Assembly (NCBI GenBank): GCA_965263345.1
Contig: CBDHHC010000024.1
Coordinates: 1,054,001-1,118,000 of the forward strand
Direction of reading: 5' to 3'
From: CBDHHC01 sp965263345
GTDB lineage: Bacteria > Pseudomonadota > Alphaproteobacteria > Rhizobiales > CBDHHC01
DNA length: 64,000 bases
The notes under the pieces were generated by a model. The model did no database searches and was not told the origin of the DNA. It saw nothing but the letters and a program-made list of their open reading frames with translations. Positions 9,361-18,373 of this stretch are shown here, piece by piece. Positions within the stretch are counted from its first letter, which is position 1; every line of letters begins with the position of its first letter. The position numbers and the translations under genes were made by a program.

Positions 9361-10569
9361 ATGTCAGAAACAAAAAAGAACATAGCAGTTTTCTTTGGCG
9401 GTCAATCTCCTGAACATGATGTCAGCATCATCACAGGGCTTCAGGTTGTTTCAGCACTGGATACAGAAAAATACACCCCAATTCCAGTCTATGTCTCCTT
9501 TGATGGCAAATGGTGGATCGGCGAAGGCCTGGAAAATCGAGACTTTTATATCCCCAGCGCAAGTGATTTTAACAAACTTCACCAAGTGTATCTCGGCAAA
9601 GAAAACAGCCAACATCAACTCATTGAACAAACCGATAAACTACTCGGCAAAAGAAAAAAATGGAATATTGACGCTGTAATCCCAGCATTTCACGGCAAAA
9701 ACGGCGAAGATGGCTGCTTTCAAGGCCTTTTTGAACTCTCAGCTACCCCTTACACAGGCATGCGTGTCATGGCAGCAAGCGTATTAATGGACAAAGCTGG
9801 CACCAAAAATTTCTTAAGCAAAACCGGTATTCCTTTGCTTCCTCATGCTCATCTAAAAAAACCAAAAGAAGGCCTGCTTATCCCAGAAGATGTTTTGAAT
9901 GAAAAACTGCAAGGAATGACCTTCCCACTCATTCTAAAACCAGCCCATCTTGGCAGCAGTATTGGTGTCGCAAAGGTCAATAACACTGACGAAATTCTCG
10001 CAACCCTGCCGGAAATCTTCAAATATGATAATGAAGCCATCCTGGAGCCTTTCATTGAAAATATGGTCGAATATAATGTGGCTGTCTCAGGCGTCACAGG
10101 TGAAACAACCACCTCAGCCATCGAAAAACCAAAAACACAAGAAGAACTCTTAGACTTCAGCGAAAAATATTGCGCAGGCGGCACCAAAGGTGAAGGCACC
10201 AAAACTCCAGGCCAAACCCAAGCCAGCGAAGGCATGCTCTCTCTCACCAGAGAAATAAACCCAGACTTGCCTGAAGAGTTAGAAAACAACATCAGACAAT
10301 GGTCAAAAACAGCTTTTGAAGCAATCGGTGGAACAGGCGCCCCACGCATAGATTACATCTCAGACAAAATCACAGGCGAAATCTGGCTCAACGAAATCAA
10401 CCCCTGCCCAGGCTCCTTTGGCTACTTCCTCTGGGAAGCCCTGGACGAACCAATCATCTTTTCTGAATTGTTAGATTATATGATCCAAGAAGCCTTTACA
10501 TGCAATATGAACAAAAACACAAATGCAGATCCAACTCCAGATTACGCAAGATTATTACCAAGGAAGTAG
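9361..10569 (+). CDS. D-alanine--D-alanine ligase-like ATP-grasp enzyme
   Basis: The 402-residue product has the Ddl N-terminal signature (FFGGQSPEHDVS), the glycine-rich loop PAHLGSSIGV and the metal-binding end EINPCPGSFGY. Ddl enzymes join two D-alanines with ATP in the cytoplasm. This protein is longer than typical Ddl (about 300-370 residues), and the usual NTMPG segment is NPCPG, so substrate preference may differ. It is divergent from the MurF-like operon. D-Ala-D-Ala is the substrate of MurF, so the pairing suggests a second, specialised ligase route. I cannot exclude that it is the only Ddl of the cell. Confidence 0.85.
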   Translation: MSETKKNIAVFFGGQSPEHDVSIITGLQVVSALDTEKYTPIPVYVSFDGKWWIGEGLENRDFYIPSASDFNKLHQVYLGKENSQHQLIEQTDKLLGKRKKWNIDAVIPAFHGKNGEDGCFQGLFELSATPYTGMRVMAASVLMDKAGTKNFLSKTGIPLLPHAHLKKPKEGLLIPEDVLNEKLQGMTFPLILKPAHLGSSIGVAKVNNTDEILATLPEIFKYDNEAILEPFIENMVEYNVAVSGVTGETTTSAIEKPKTQEELLDFSEKYCAGGTKGEGTKTPGQTQASEGMLSLTREINPDLPEELENNIRQWSKTAFEAIGGTGAPRIDYISDKITGEIWLNEINPCPGSFGYFLWEALDEPIIFSELLDYMIQEAFTCNMNKNTNADPTPDYARLLPRK

Positions 10570-10934
10570 GTTGGAAATCCCCTTCCTTGCTTACTTGGAG
10601 TTTTCTTATAATGAGGTTTTCTTAAAAGTCTCTCGATTATGCCATAACCCTACCACAGCACCGTTACGGTGTCAAGGACTTTTTTCCTGGGCATATATTC
10701 TTTCTGTGTTATGGTTGATAAAACATTAAAACCTCAACCAAACCATTGATAATCTTCCTGTCAACCTGCATGCGCGCACAGAGTCTCAAAAACAGACTTG
10801 ATCTTACACAAAGATAAACCATAATAACTTTGACCAATAACAAAAGCTTCCCGCTGGACAATCAGCGTATTAGGAAAAAATTGATATATTTTCAGGGAGT
10901 TAGGTAGTGTATGCACAGCCATGTTTATGGCAAA
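10570..10934. other. Gap after the Ddl-like gene, nothing certain
   Basis: About 365 bases between the Ddl-like stop and tRNA-Phe. Short frames exist on both strands but one overlaps the tRNA and none has a ribosome-binding site or family resemblance. A loose inverted repeat GGTTGA/TCAACC with a long loop lies near 10714-10740; it is not a convincing terminator. Confidence 0.4.
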
Positions 10935-11010
10935 TGGTGCCCAGGGGCGGAATCGAACCACCGACACGCGGATTTTCAATCCGCTGCTCTACCAACTGAG
11001 CTACCTGGGC
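10935..11010 (-). tRNA. tRNA-Phe(GAA)
   Basis: The reverse strand gives a complete 76-base cloverleaf, including an encoded CCA. Acceptor arms GCCCAGG and CCTGGGC pair, the D-arm and T-arm (GGTTCGATTCC) are intact, and the anticodon loop contains GAA. It lies just downstream of yacG, a usual position in Alphaproteobacteria. Confidence 0.97.
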
Positions 11011-11124
11011 ATATCACTTGAAGGTGTTGACCTATACAAGACAGTTCTTGAATGAATAAGAACAAATAAGCAGAACTGGCTTATAAGAAATTCTGGAGAA
11101 AATGTCGAGTCGCAAGATGCTAAT

Positions 11125-11406
11125 TTATGAACTTTCTTCACTTTTTTCTGCATAATTTTGCTCAGAAAAGGGTAAAGAACCATCTTCCTCCGCGTCATTA
11201 CTACCAGCAATATAATAATTTCCGTCTAACCACTTACCAAGATCAAGATCTGCGCAACGTTTTGAGCAAAAAGGACGATATTTTTGAACGGTCTTTTGCC
11301 CACACATAGGACAATAACTATTCGCTTTGACCTCTAAGTCATCTGTAATTGTCGTTCTATTCAGGCTTTTTGACTGATTATCATTATTAGGTTGTCGATA
11401 ATTCAT
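11125..11406 (-). CDS. yacG: DNA gyrase inhibitor YacG
   Basis: The 93-residue protein has a zinc ribbon CPMCG followed by RPFCSKRCADLDLGKWL, the hallmark of YacG. YacG binds GyrB and inhibits DNA gyrase. The first 25 residues and the acidic C-terminal tail are variable parts. The start follows the maf stop by two bases, so the two are very likely co-transcribed and coupled. The order maf-yacG-tRNA-Phe supports the call. Confidence 0.92.
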   Translation of the reverse strand: MNYRQPNNDNQSKSLNRTTITDDLEVKANSYCPMCGQKTVQKYRPFCSKRCADLDLGKWLDGNYYIAGSNDAEEDGSLPFSEQNYAEKSEESS

Positions 11407-11408
11407 AC

Positions 11409-12068
11409 CTAATCAAGCTCCAGCTCCGCTTGTTTTAACCAATTAAAATAGACATGAAATCCTTCACTTTGCAGCATAGCGACCACTTCAGTAAGAGGCA
11501 AACCTACAACATTTGTATAAGATCCAACCAGCTTTTGTACAAATGTCCCAGCCAACCCTTGGATCGCATATCCACCAGCTTTACCACGCCACTCACGTGA
11601 TGAAAGATAGCTGTCCATTTCTTTATCGCTTAAACGTTTAAATCTAACACGTGTTTCAACAACACGCTGACGATAATTACCATTTGGTAAAATCAGCCCA
11701 ACACCAGTATAAACTTTATGAGCACGTCCCGAAAGCAACCTTAGAGCCCCGGTTGCTTCATCGACTAATTCAGGTTTAGTCACAATCCTGCGACCAACAG
11801 CAACAGTCGTATCTGCCGCCAGAATATAAGTTTCCCTGAGATCTTCCTCGCCGGCCAGTGAGTCACGCGCAGCAAAAGCCTTCGCCTTCGCTAAACGTTT
11901 AACCATCGTGCGCGGCAATTCACCCTTTTTAGGTGTCTCATCTATTTCAGCTGGACGTAAAGCATAAGGCTCTATTCCGGCCTGTTGTAATAAAGCCAAA
12001 CGACGTGGAGAAGCACTTGCAAGAATTAACTTCCGTCTTGCTAGATTTTTCCTGACTTGTTTGGCCAT
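11409..12068 (-). CDS. maf: Maf-family nucleotide pyrophosphatase
   Basis: The 219-residue product begins with LILASASPRRLALLQQAG, the nucleotide-binding signature of Maf proteins, and retains the AADTTV and YAIQGLAG segments. Maf enzymes hydrolyse non-canonical or specific nucleoside triphosphates to monophosphates and have been linked to septum inhibition. It lies between infA and yacG on the same strand. The length is near the family norm (about 190-210), with a short basic N-terminal extension. Confidence 0.92.
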   Translation of the reverse strand: MAKQVRKNLARRKLILASASPRRLALLQQAGIEPYALRPAEIDETPKKGELPRTMVKRLAKAKAFAARDSLAGEEDLRETYILAADTTVAVGRRIVTKPELVDEATGALRLLSGRAHKVYTGVGLILPNGNYRQRVVETRVRFKRLSDKEMDSYLSSREWRGKAGGYAIQGLAGTFVQKLVGSYTNVVGLPLTEVVAMLQSEGFHVYFNWLKQAELELD

Positions 12069-12112
12069 ACTGACCTCCGATAGAAACCTAAAACCTATTA
12101 TTAATTATTATT

Positions 12113-12331
12113 TTATTTAAAACGGAAAATAATCCGTCCCTTTGTCAGATCATAAGGAGTCATTTCAACTTCCACCTTATCGCCAGCCAAAACACGGATT
12201 CTATTTTTACGCATACGACCTGCAGTATGAGCTATAATCTCGTGGCCATTTTCGAGCTCAACTCGAAAAGTTGCATTAGGCAACAATTCGGTGACAACAC
12301 CTGCAAACTTAAGAGACTCCTCTTTAGACAT
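12113..12331 (-). CDS. infA: Translation initiation factor IF-1
   Basis: This 72-residue protein is a single S1/OB fold and matches IF-1 end to end: KEESLKFAGVVTELLPNATF at the start and MTPYDLTKGRIIFRFK at the end. IF-1 binds the ribosomal A site during initiation. It stands 44 bases upstream of maf and downstream of the phosphatase-like gene on the same strand. The AT-rich gap on its right (12332-12539) probably holds its promoter. Confidence 0.97.
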   Translation of the reverse strand: MSKEESLKFAGVVTELLPNATFRVELENGHEIIAHTAGRMRKNRIRVLAGDKVEVEMTPYDLTKGRIIFRFK

Positions 12332-12539
12332 ATAATTTTATCCTATCTATCATTGTAACAGAGTAATTTGGTATCACGACCAAGTAAATTCTCATACATG
12401 AATAAATTAATTTAACATAATAGAGAATAACACTCTTTCCAAATGCTCGATTTTGGTAGGAGGCAAATGAGAATATGTCAAGATGCAAATTCAGTAAGAT
12501 CAAATACTATGTGCAAAATATATATATATTTGCCAAATA

Positions 12540-12995
12540 TTATACTTTGGGGGGATTTTTTACACCAAAACGTTTAACAATCTTCTGGAGTAAAATATTA
12601 CGACATTCACGATATGCTGCTAAAACCTGCTCTCTGCTTCCTGATATCAAGGACGGATCCAAGGTCGGCCAATATTCAACATCGACAGCCATTGTTCGGG
12701 TTAACTCCATAGCTTTATGATGCGCTTCTGGAGTCAATGAAATGACAAGATCAAAGGATGTATCCACTAAATCTTGAAAAGTTTTTGGATGATATTGAGA
12801 TAAATCTATGCCTATCTCTGACATAACCGATATGGCAAAATGATCAACTTCCCCTGCCTTAACCCCCGCGGAACGTACGTAAATCCTATCACCAAGAAGA
12901 TATTTTAATATATTGGACGCCATTGGCGAACGCACAGAATTCATCGTACACGCAAATAATACAGAATGAGGAGAGTCATCAGTTGCGGACGACAC
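12540..12995 (-). CDS. Low-molecular-weight phosphatase / ArsC-like protein
   Basis: The 151-residue product has the P-loop CTMNSVRSPMA near its start, a CX5R-S active site of low-molecular-weight tyrosine phosphatases and related arsenate reductases. The usual C-terminal DPD is replaced by a LDPS-like segment. Members of this family are common between UPF0262 and infA in Alphaproteobacteria, with function unproven. Its start follows the UPF0262 stop by six bases, so the pair form an operon. The extra resolving cysteines of true arsenate reductases are not evident, so I do not call it arsC. Confidence 0.85.
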   Translation of the reverse strand: MSSATDDSPHSVLFACTMNSVRSPMASNILKYLLGDRIYVRSAGVKAGEVDHFAISVMSEIGIDLSQYHPKTFQDLVDTSFDLVISLTPEAHHKAMELTRTMAVDVEYWPTLDPSLISGSREQVLAAYRECRNILLQKIVKRFGVKNPPKV

Positions 12996-13001
12996 AATAA
13001 C

Positions 13002-13487
13002 TCACCCTTTCCAATGCAAAGCACAAATGAGCGTAAAAAGACGCCTTGCCGAGTCAAAATCTATATTAATCTTCCCCATTAATCTCTCCATAAGAAGTCG
13101 ACTGGCTTCATCATGTAAACCCCGCCGCCCCATATCATAAGCTTCAATCTGACCAAGTGGAGCTGATTTAATAGCCTCGTAATAACTTTCACAAACAAGA
13201 AAGTAATCTTTAATAAGTTTTCTAAAAGGAGATAAGGATAAGATAAGATCTGTAACATGACCTGCTTCATTACGAATATGAAACATGAGGCGTTTTTCAA
13301 CAATACTAAGGTGTAATATATACGGCCCAGCGTCTTTGCCTTCTATTTCAAAGACATTATGATCCAATAAATCATATATAGCCACCTGTCTCTCATGAGT
13401 AACATCGGGACTAATATGGCCTATTGTGTCCTCATCTAAATGTATTTCTATTAACCGAGACGTATTTGAGCTCGTCATATTCTCCAT
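13002..13487 (-). CDS. UPF0262 family protein
   Basis: The product is a 161-residue protein of family UPF0262, conserved in Alphaproteobacteria but without known function. Recognisable parts are the region LIEIHLDEDTIGHISPDV, the stretch ending FRKLIKDYFLVCESYYEAI and the end RLMGKINIDFDSARRLFTLI. I choose the ATG at 13487 because GGAG lies six bases before it; the frame extends four codons further only to a TTG. It is co-transcribed with the phosphatase-like gene. The hisD gene often found just upstream in relatives is not here. Confidence 0.9.
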   Translation of the reverse strand: MENMTSSNTSRLIEIHLDEDTIGHISPDVTHERQVAIYDLLDHNVFEIEGKDAGPYILHLSIVEKRLMFHIRNEAGHVTDLILSLSPFRKLIKDYFLVCESYYEAIKSAPLGQIEAYDMGRRGLHDEASRLLMERLMGKINIDFDSARRLFTLICALHWKG

Positions 13488-13595
13488 AATGTACTCCAAT
13501 AAAATAGGAGCTATTGTTATTTCATTATTATGCAGCTCGTCATATAAATGAGGTGACTATAATGGATACAAAAATAAATTCAGCAAGATTTTCCC

Positions 13596-14045
13596 TCAAA
13601 AAACCTCCTTATGCTCAGGTTTATTTTTTGTTTCCCAAGCAGCCCCTAAATCTTGGAGTTCAGCTTCAATACATTCCACATGCAAACGTATCCCACCACC
13701 TCCAGCAAAAATGAGAGAAATATAACCCTCTGGCTCACTAATGGGCTCAAATTGAATTGCCAATAACTCCAGGACATCATCTTTATTATGAACATGTAGA
13801 TTTTGAACTTGCGCACCAAGAACACGCTCGAATCTAAGAGCAGCACGCCGCCTTTCATATTCAGGGCGAGTTTTTTTATCCTTGTCGTAAAGTTTTTCCC
13901 AATTAAACCTATTTGTGACAGTAGCGAATCTACTCTGAGCAGGCAAGTAAGCAAGATCGGCAACCCTCAAGACAGCATCTTGCAAATGTGCAGATATGAT
14001 TTTCAGATCTTCATCGTCGAGAGCTATGAGTTTTAAATGTGTCAT
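13596..14045 (-). CDS. DUF2948 family protein
   Basis: The 149-residue protein matches DUF2948 through LKLIALDDEDLKIISAHLQD at the start, the RFNWE motif and the GGGGIRLHVECIEAEL segment near the end. The family is alphaproteobacterial and of unknown function. It sits downstream of murA on the same strand, 77 bases from the murA stop, as in many relatives. Its end is separated from UPF0262 by only about 110 bases, where hisD would normally be. Confidence 0.88.
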   Translation of the reverse strand: MTHLKLIALDDEDLKIISAHLQDAVLRVADLAYLPAQSRFATVTNRFNWEKLYDKDKKTRPEYERRRAALRFERVLGAQVQNLHVHNKDDVLELLAIQFEPISEPEGYISLIFAGGGGIRLHVECIEAELQDLGAAWETKNKPEHKEVF

Positions 14046-14122
14046 TTATTCGAGTTTTTCCAATTATTTCAAGCATAAGAATTGAGTTTGCAATGTAAAA
14101 AATCCCATTAAACCAGGGAAAA

Positions 14123-15409
14123 CTATGAGCTTAACCTCTGAATCTGAGCACCACATCGCCCTAATTTTTCTTCAATACGCTCAAAACCTCGGTCCAAATG
14201 ATAAACACGATTGATAACAGTCTCACCTTCTGCAACCAATCCCGCGATTACCAAAGACACAGAAGCTCTCAAATCAGTTGCCATCACTTGGGCACCACGT
14301 AATCCTTGAACCCCGCGAATTGTAGCTTTTTCCCCTTCAAGATTTATATCTGCTCCTAATCGCGCCAATTCTTGTACATGCATAAATCGGTTTTCAAAAA
14401 TTGTTTCAAGTACTTCAGATGTGCCATTTGCAACTGTCATCAACGCCATAAACTGAGCCTGTAAATCCGTAGGGAACCCAGGAAAAGGTTGGGTTTCAAT
14501 ATCAGCAGGTTTTATAGCATCATCTTGTTTTGATATATTAATTCCAGTCTGACTTGTCTCAATAACAGCACCTGTTTTCTCAAGAACATCGAGAGCAGAT
14601 TGCAAGAGCTCCGCTTTCGCGCCTTCTAAAAAAACATCTCCACCAGTTGCTGCCACAGCCATAGCATAAGTCCCGGCCTCAATGCGATCTGGAAGAACAG
14701 TATGCACAGCTCCTTCCAGCTGATCAACGCCTTGAATCCTCAATTTAGACGTACCAATACCGTCTATTTGAGCGCCCATTTTAACCAAACATGAAGCAAC
14801 ATCGCCAACTTCAGGCTCACAGGCAGCATTTTCAATAAGCGTCTCACCTTTGGCAAGAACCGCAGCCATTAATACATTATGTGTCGCACCAACAGATACC
14901 TTAGGGAAATTAATATGAGCGCCTTGTAATCCCTTTGGGGCTTTTGCAAGGACATAGCCACCCTCAAGTTCAATATCAGCGCCTAAAGCTTCTAGTCCCA
15001 TCAGGTGCAAATCAACCGGACGAGTTCCAATAGCGCATCCTCCAGGCATTGAGACACGGGCATTTCCACAGCGGGCGAGTAATGGTCCAAGCACCCAGAA
15101 ACTGGCCCTCATTCTAGAAACCATCTCATAAGGTGCTGTGGTATCGACGATATCACGGGCCGTGAGATGAAAAGTCTCCCCTGTCTGGTTTTTACCTGGA
15201 CGTTTCCCATCAACACCAGAATCAACACCATGATTCCTCAAAATTCTCGCTAACAAAGCAACATCAGCTAGGTTAGGCACCCCCTTAAGAGTGAGCGTGT
15301 CAGATGTCAAAAGACTGGCAATCATAAGTGGTAAAGTGGCATTTTTTGCACCACTAATTGGAATACACCCATTTAATTTCTGACCACCTACAATTTTAAT
15401 TCTATCCAT
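14123..15409 (-). CDS. murA: UDP-N-acetylglucosamine 1-carboxyvinyltransferase
   Basis: MurA transfers enolpyruvate from PEP to UDP-GlcNAc, the first committed step of peptidoglycan synthesis. The 428-residue length is typical. The N-terminal GGQKLNGCIPISGAKNATLP and the catalytic Cys loop GGCAIGTRPVDLH are intact; Cys in this loop implies fosfomycin sensitivity of the target. The C-terminal RASVSLVIAGLVAEGET segment is canonical. It is preceded on the same strand by a 40-residue basic protein and followed by DUF2948. Confidence 0.97.
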   Translation of the reverse strand: MDRIKIVGGQKLNGCIPISGAKNATLPLMIASLLTSDTLTLKGVPNLADVALLARILRNHGVDSGVDGKRPGKNQTGETFHLTARDIVDTTAPYEMVSRMRASFWVLGPLLARCGNARVSMPGGCAIGTRPVDLHLMGLEALGADIELEGGYVLAKAPKGLQGAHINFPKVSVGATHNVLMAAVLAKGETLIENAACEPEVGDVASCLVKMGAQIDGIGTSKLRIQGVDQLEGAVHTVLPDRIEAGTYAMAVAATGGDVFLEGAKAELLQSALDVLEKTGAVIETSQTGINISKQDDAIKPADIETQPFPGFPTDLQAQFMALMTVANGTSEVLETIFENRFMHVQELARLGADINLEGEKATIRGVQGLRGAQVMATDLRASVSLVIAGLVAEGETVINRVYHLDRGFERIEEKLGRCGAQIQRLSS

Positions 15410-15487
15410 AAACGTAACCTATTTTTCAATTTTTAATATTGGTTAAAAGCCTAAAGCCTATTCATGATCCGAAGCTATCAATATGAT

Positions 15488-15610
15488 TTACTTTTTTGAT
15501 TGTGTTTGTTTTTTGCGCTTCTTCAAATTTTCCCTTAATTCCTCAGCCAATCGCCGTTTCTTTTCTTCTTTTGCGTCTATATTTACGTTTTCTTTAGACT
15601 GAGAAGACAT
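15488..15610 (-). CDS. Short basic protein upstream of murA
   Basis: A 40-codon frame on the minus strand starts at 15610, with AGGG nine bases before the ATG. The product is very charged: an acidic/Ser start, then KEEKKRRLAEELRENLKKRK and a Gln/Lys tail, probably one long helix. I recall similar LxxxLRENLxRRK proteins beside murA in other Alphaproteobacteria, but no function is known to me. The position, the ribosome-binding site and the coding-like composition support a real gene. Confidence 0.65.
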   Translation of the reverse strand: MSSQSKENVNIDAKEEKKRRLAEELRENLKKRKKQTQSKK

Positions 15611-16044
15611 GTCGAAAACCCTATTCTTTTCTATCAACCGCTAAAATACTTCAGTTAAGTCATATCCCAAAAAAACAAAAACAAAAACCTAAAGTGAAAT
15701 CTTGTGTAATAATGACTATAATTAATGTAAATATATTAATTTAGCCATTTATTGTGATATAAACATACACACTTATCACTTAAGATACTGATTGTCATAT
15801 TTTTAATGACACTAAATTTCTTTAATAATCAAAGTTTGATGGAACTTAGATAGAGAGAATTATTATCTTAATCTGCGACAAAACATACAAGTACTCTATG
15901 TTGTAACGCAAGTGTAATCATTGGCTGATGATGAACAGTATATCTATTGTTATTTCACCTTTGCACTAAATAATAACAATCGTTATTGTCTCTTGTAATC
16001 AACTAAGCTTGTATCAAAAAAACAAAATTGGAGGCATCTAGAAT
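15611..16044. promoter_or_regulatory. Divergent intergenic region before maeB
   Basis: About 430 AT-rich bases lie between the small basic gene and maeB. A dyad AATAAC-AATC-GTTATT is centred near 15976, about 70 bases before maeB, and could be an operator. GGAGG lies 11 bases before the maeB ATG. No gene is seen. Confidence 0.4.
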
Positions 16045-18321
16045 ATGTCAGATTCTCTTGCAAAGAGCGCACTGCATTATCATAAACACCCTGTACCAGG
16101 AAAACTTGCTATCACAGCAACAAAACCGCTAGCGAATCAGAGAGATCTAACACTTGCCTACAGCCCGGGTGTGGCAGAAGCCTGCAAAGAAATTGTCACC
16201 AACCCTGATGAAGCCTCCTTTTTAACGTCACGAGCAAATCTTGTTGCCGTAGTAACAAATGGATCCGCAGTCCTAGGCCTTGGAAATATCGGTCCATTAG
16301 CAGCCAAACCTGTAATGGAAGGTAAGGCTGTTCTTTTCAAAAAATTTGCTGGCATTGATGTTTTTGATATAGAGATTAATGAGAGTGATCCAGAAAAACT
16401 CATAGACATAATCGCAGCTTTAGAGCCATCCTTTGGTGCGATTAATCTAGAAGACATTAAAGCTCCAGACTGCTTCATAGTAGAACAGGCATTGAAGCAA
16501 AAAATGGGTATACCTGTTTTTCATGATGACCAGCACGGAACGGCAATTGTTGTAGCTGCGGCAGCTTTAAATGCTCTTCGCCTGGCAAACAAAAGCATAG
16601 ACCAGATTAAGGTTGTATCAACAGGAGGCGGAGCAGCCGGTATTGCGTGTCTTAATCTTCTTATAAAGCTTGGTCTAAAGCGTGAAAATGTCTTTCTGGT
16701 TGATCATATTGGACTGATCTATAAAGGCCGGGAAGAAGATGTCACAGAACAAAAAATGGCTTTTGCGCAAGAAACTAATCAACGTACTTTGGCGGATGTA
16801 ATGCCAGGTGCTGACATGTTCTTAGGCTTGTCCGCAGCAAATATTTTAAAACCAGAAATGCTTTCTGGCATGAATCCGAACCCAATAATACTTGCTCTTG
16901 CAAACCCAGACCCCGAAATTCTCCCAGAAACAGCGCATGCCGTTAGGGACGATATCATCATGGCAACAGGGCGTACAGATTACCCAAACCAGGTGAACAA
17001 TGTTCTGTGTTTTCCTTATATATTTAGAGGGGCTCTTGATGTAGGTGCGGACAATATCAATGATGCCATGGTTGAGGCTTGCGTCCGTGCAATCGCAGAC
17101 CTGGCGCGTTCTGGCAGCTCTGATATCGCTGTTGCTGCATATGGGGGAGAAAGCCAGAAATTTGGTAAAGACTACTTAATACCAAAACCTTTTGATCCAA
17201 GACTTGTTATTGATATTTCCTGCGCCGTTGCAAAGGCCGCAATGGACTCAGGCATTGCCAAAAGGCCAATCGCAGACCTGGAACGCTACCGACAAGATCT
17301 TTATCGTTTTGTATACCGTTCTGGAATGGTAATGCGTCCCGTGTTTGAATACGCAAGACAACAACCTCAAAAAATCGTTTTTGCCGAAGGCGAAGATGAA
17401 CGAGTTTTATTCGCTGTCAAAGCAATCATTGAAGAACAATTAGCTCAGCCAATACTAATCGGCCGCCCAGATGTCATTCAATATCGCCTGGAACAATATG
17501 GTATTAATTTAAAACCTGGCGAAGACTTTGAACTCGTTAACCCGGCAAGTGATGAACGTTATAACTCATATTGGAAACATTATCTGGACAAAGCTGAGAG
17601 ATTTGGCATTACCCCAGAAATTGCAAAAACTGATACAAGAACCAACACAACTGTTATTTCAGCTATTATGGTCGATAGAGGTGAGGCTGATGGATTAATT
17701 TGTGGAACATTTGGTCATTATCCTGACCACCTCAAACCTCTGTTAAATATTATAGGTCTAAAGCAAAACAAGAAAAAAGCCTCAACGCTTTCAATAGCAA
17801 TTCATTCTAAAGGCCCTCTATTCTTAACCGATTGTTATATTGCGATGGACCCTTCAGTTGAGCAGATTGTCGAACAAACGATATTGTCTGCCCAAGAAAT
17901 GCGTTATTTTGGTATTGAGCCTAGAATTGCATTTGTCTCACATTCCTCATTTGGCAGCCGCAAAAGCCCATCGGCAATAAAAATGCGCGAAGCCTTAGAA
18001 TTACTGAATGAACTCGAACCCAATCTAATGGCTGATGGAGAAATGCAAATTCAAGCCGCATTAAATCCAGAAGTCAGAAATACGTTTATGACCAATAGCA
18101 AACTTGAAGGTCCAGCAAATCTATTGGTATTCCCGAACCTTGACTCAGCAAATATAGGTTTGAATATGATGCGAACTCTTGGTGATGCTCAACTGGTGGG
18201 CCCTCTATTATTAGGCATGAATAAACCAGTCCATATTCTAAGCCCATCATCTACGGCCAGAGGAATTGTAAATATGTGTGCTGTCGCAGCAGCAGCAGCA
18301 AGTGCAAGACCTGCAGCTTAA
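16045..18321 (+). CDS. maeB: NADP-dependent malic enzyme (malic enzyme-Pta fusion)
   Basis: The 758-residue protein decarboxylates malate to pyruvate with reduction of NADP. Residues 1 to about 430 are the malic-enzyme part (AYSPGVAEACKEI, INLEDIKAPDCF, HDDQHGTAIV, STGGGAAGIACLNLL). The rest is a phosphotransacetylase-like domain, known from MaeB proteins as a regulatory, inactive part. The length is the family norm. GGAGG before the ATG supports the start. The gene seems monocistronic, with a strong hairpin right after the stop. Confidence 0.96.
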   Translation: MSDSLAKSALHYHKHPVPGKLAITATKPLANQRDLTLAYSPGVAEACKEIVTNPDEASFLTSRANLVAVVTNGSAVLGLGNIGPLAAKPVMEGKAVLFKKFAGIDVFDIEINESDPEKLIDIIAALEPSFGAINLEDIKAPDCFIVEQALKQKMGIPVFHDDQHGTAIVVAAAALNALRLANKSIDQIKVVSTGGGAAGIACLNLLIKLGLKRENVFLVDHIGLIYKGREEDVTEQKMAFAQETNQRTLADVMPGADMFLGLSAANILKPEMLSGMNPNPIILALANPDPEILPETAHAVRDDIIMATGRTDYPNQVNNVLCFPYIFRGALDVGADNINDAMVEACVRAIADLARSGSSDIAVAAYGGESQKFGKDYLIPKPFDPRLVIDISCAVAKAAMDSGIAKRPIADLERYRQDLYRFVYRSGMVMRPVFEYARQQPQKIVFAEGEDERVLFAVKAIIEEQLAQPILIGRPDVIQYRLEQYGINLKPGEDFELVNPASDERYNSYWKHYLDKAERFGITPEIAKTDTRTNTTVISAIMVDRGEADGLICGTFGHYPDHLKPLLNIIGLKQNKKKASTLSIAIHSKGPLFLTDCYIAMDPSVEQIVEQTILSAQEMRYFGIEPRIAFVSHSSFGSRKSPSAIKMREALELLNELEPNLMADGEMQIQAALNPEVRNTFMTNSKLEGPANLLVFPNLDSANIGLNMMRTLGDAQLVGPLLLGMNKPVHILSPSSTARGIVNMCAVAAAAASARPAA

Positions 18322-18334
18322 GACTTTCCCAACT

Positions 18335-18373
18335 TGATCAGAAGGTTTAATCTAAAATTAGACCTCCTGATCA
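18335..18373. terminator. Long hairpin between maeB and the VOC gene
   Basis: TGATCAGAAGGTTTAAT pairs with ATTAGACCTCCTGATCA, with two imperfect positions and a short loop. It lies 14 bases past the maeB stop and overlaps the end of the convergent VOC gene, so it may serve both. No long T run follows. Confidence 0.6.

Noticed and set aside
9849..10349. 166-codon frame antisense to the Ddl-like gene
   Set aside because: Shadow of a gene with clear ATP-grasp motifs on the other strand.
10761..10979. 72-codon frame overlapping tRNA-Phe
   Set aside because: It begins inside the tRNA gene and matches no family.
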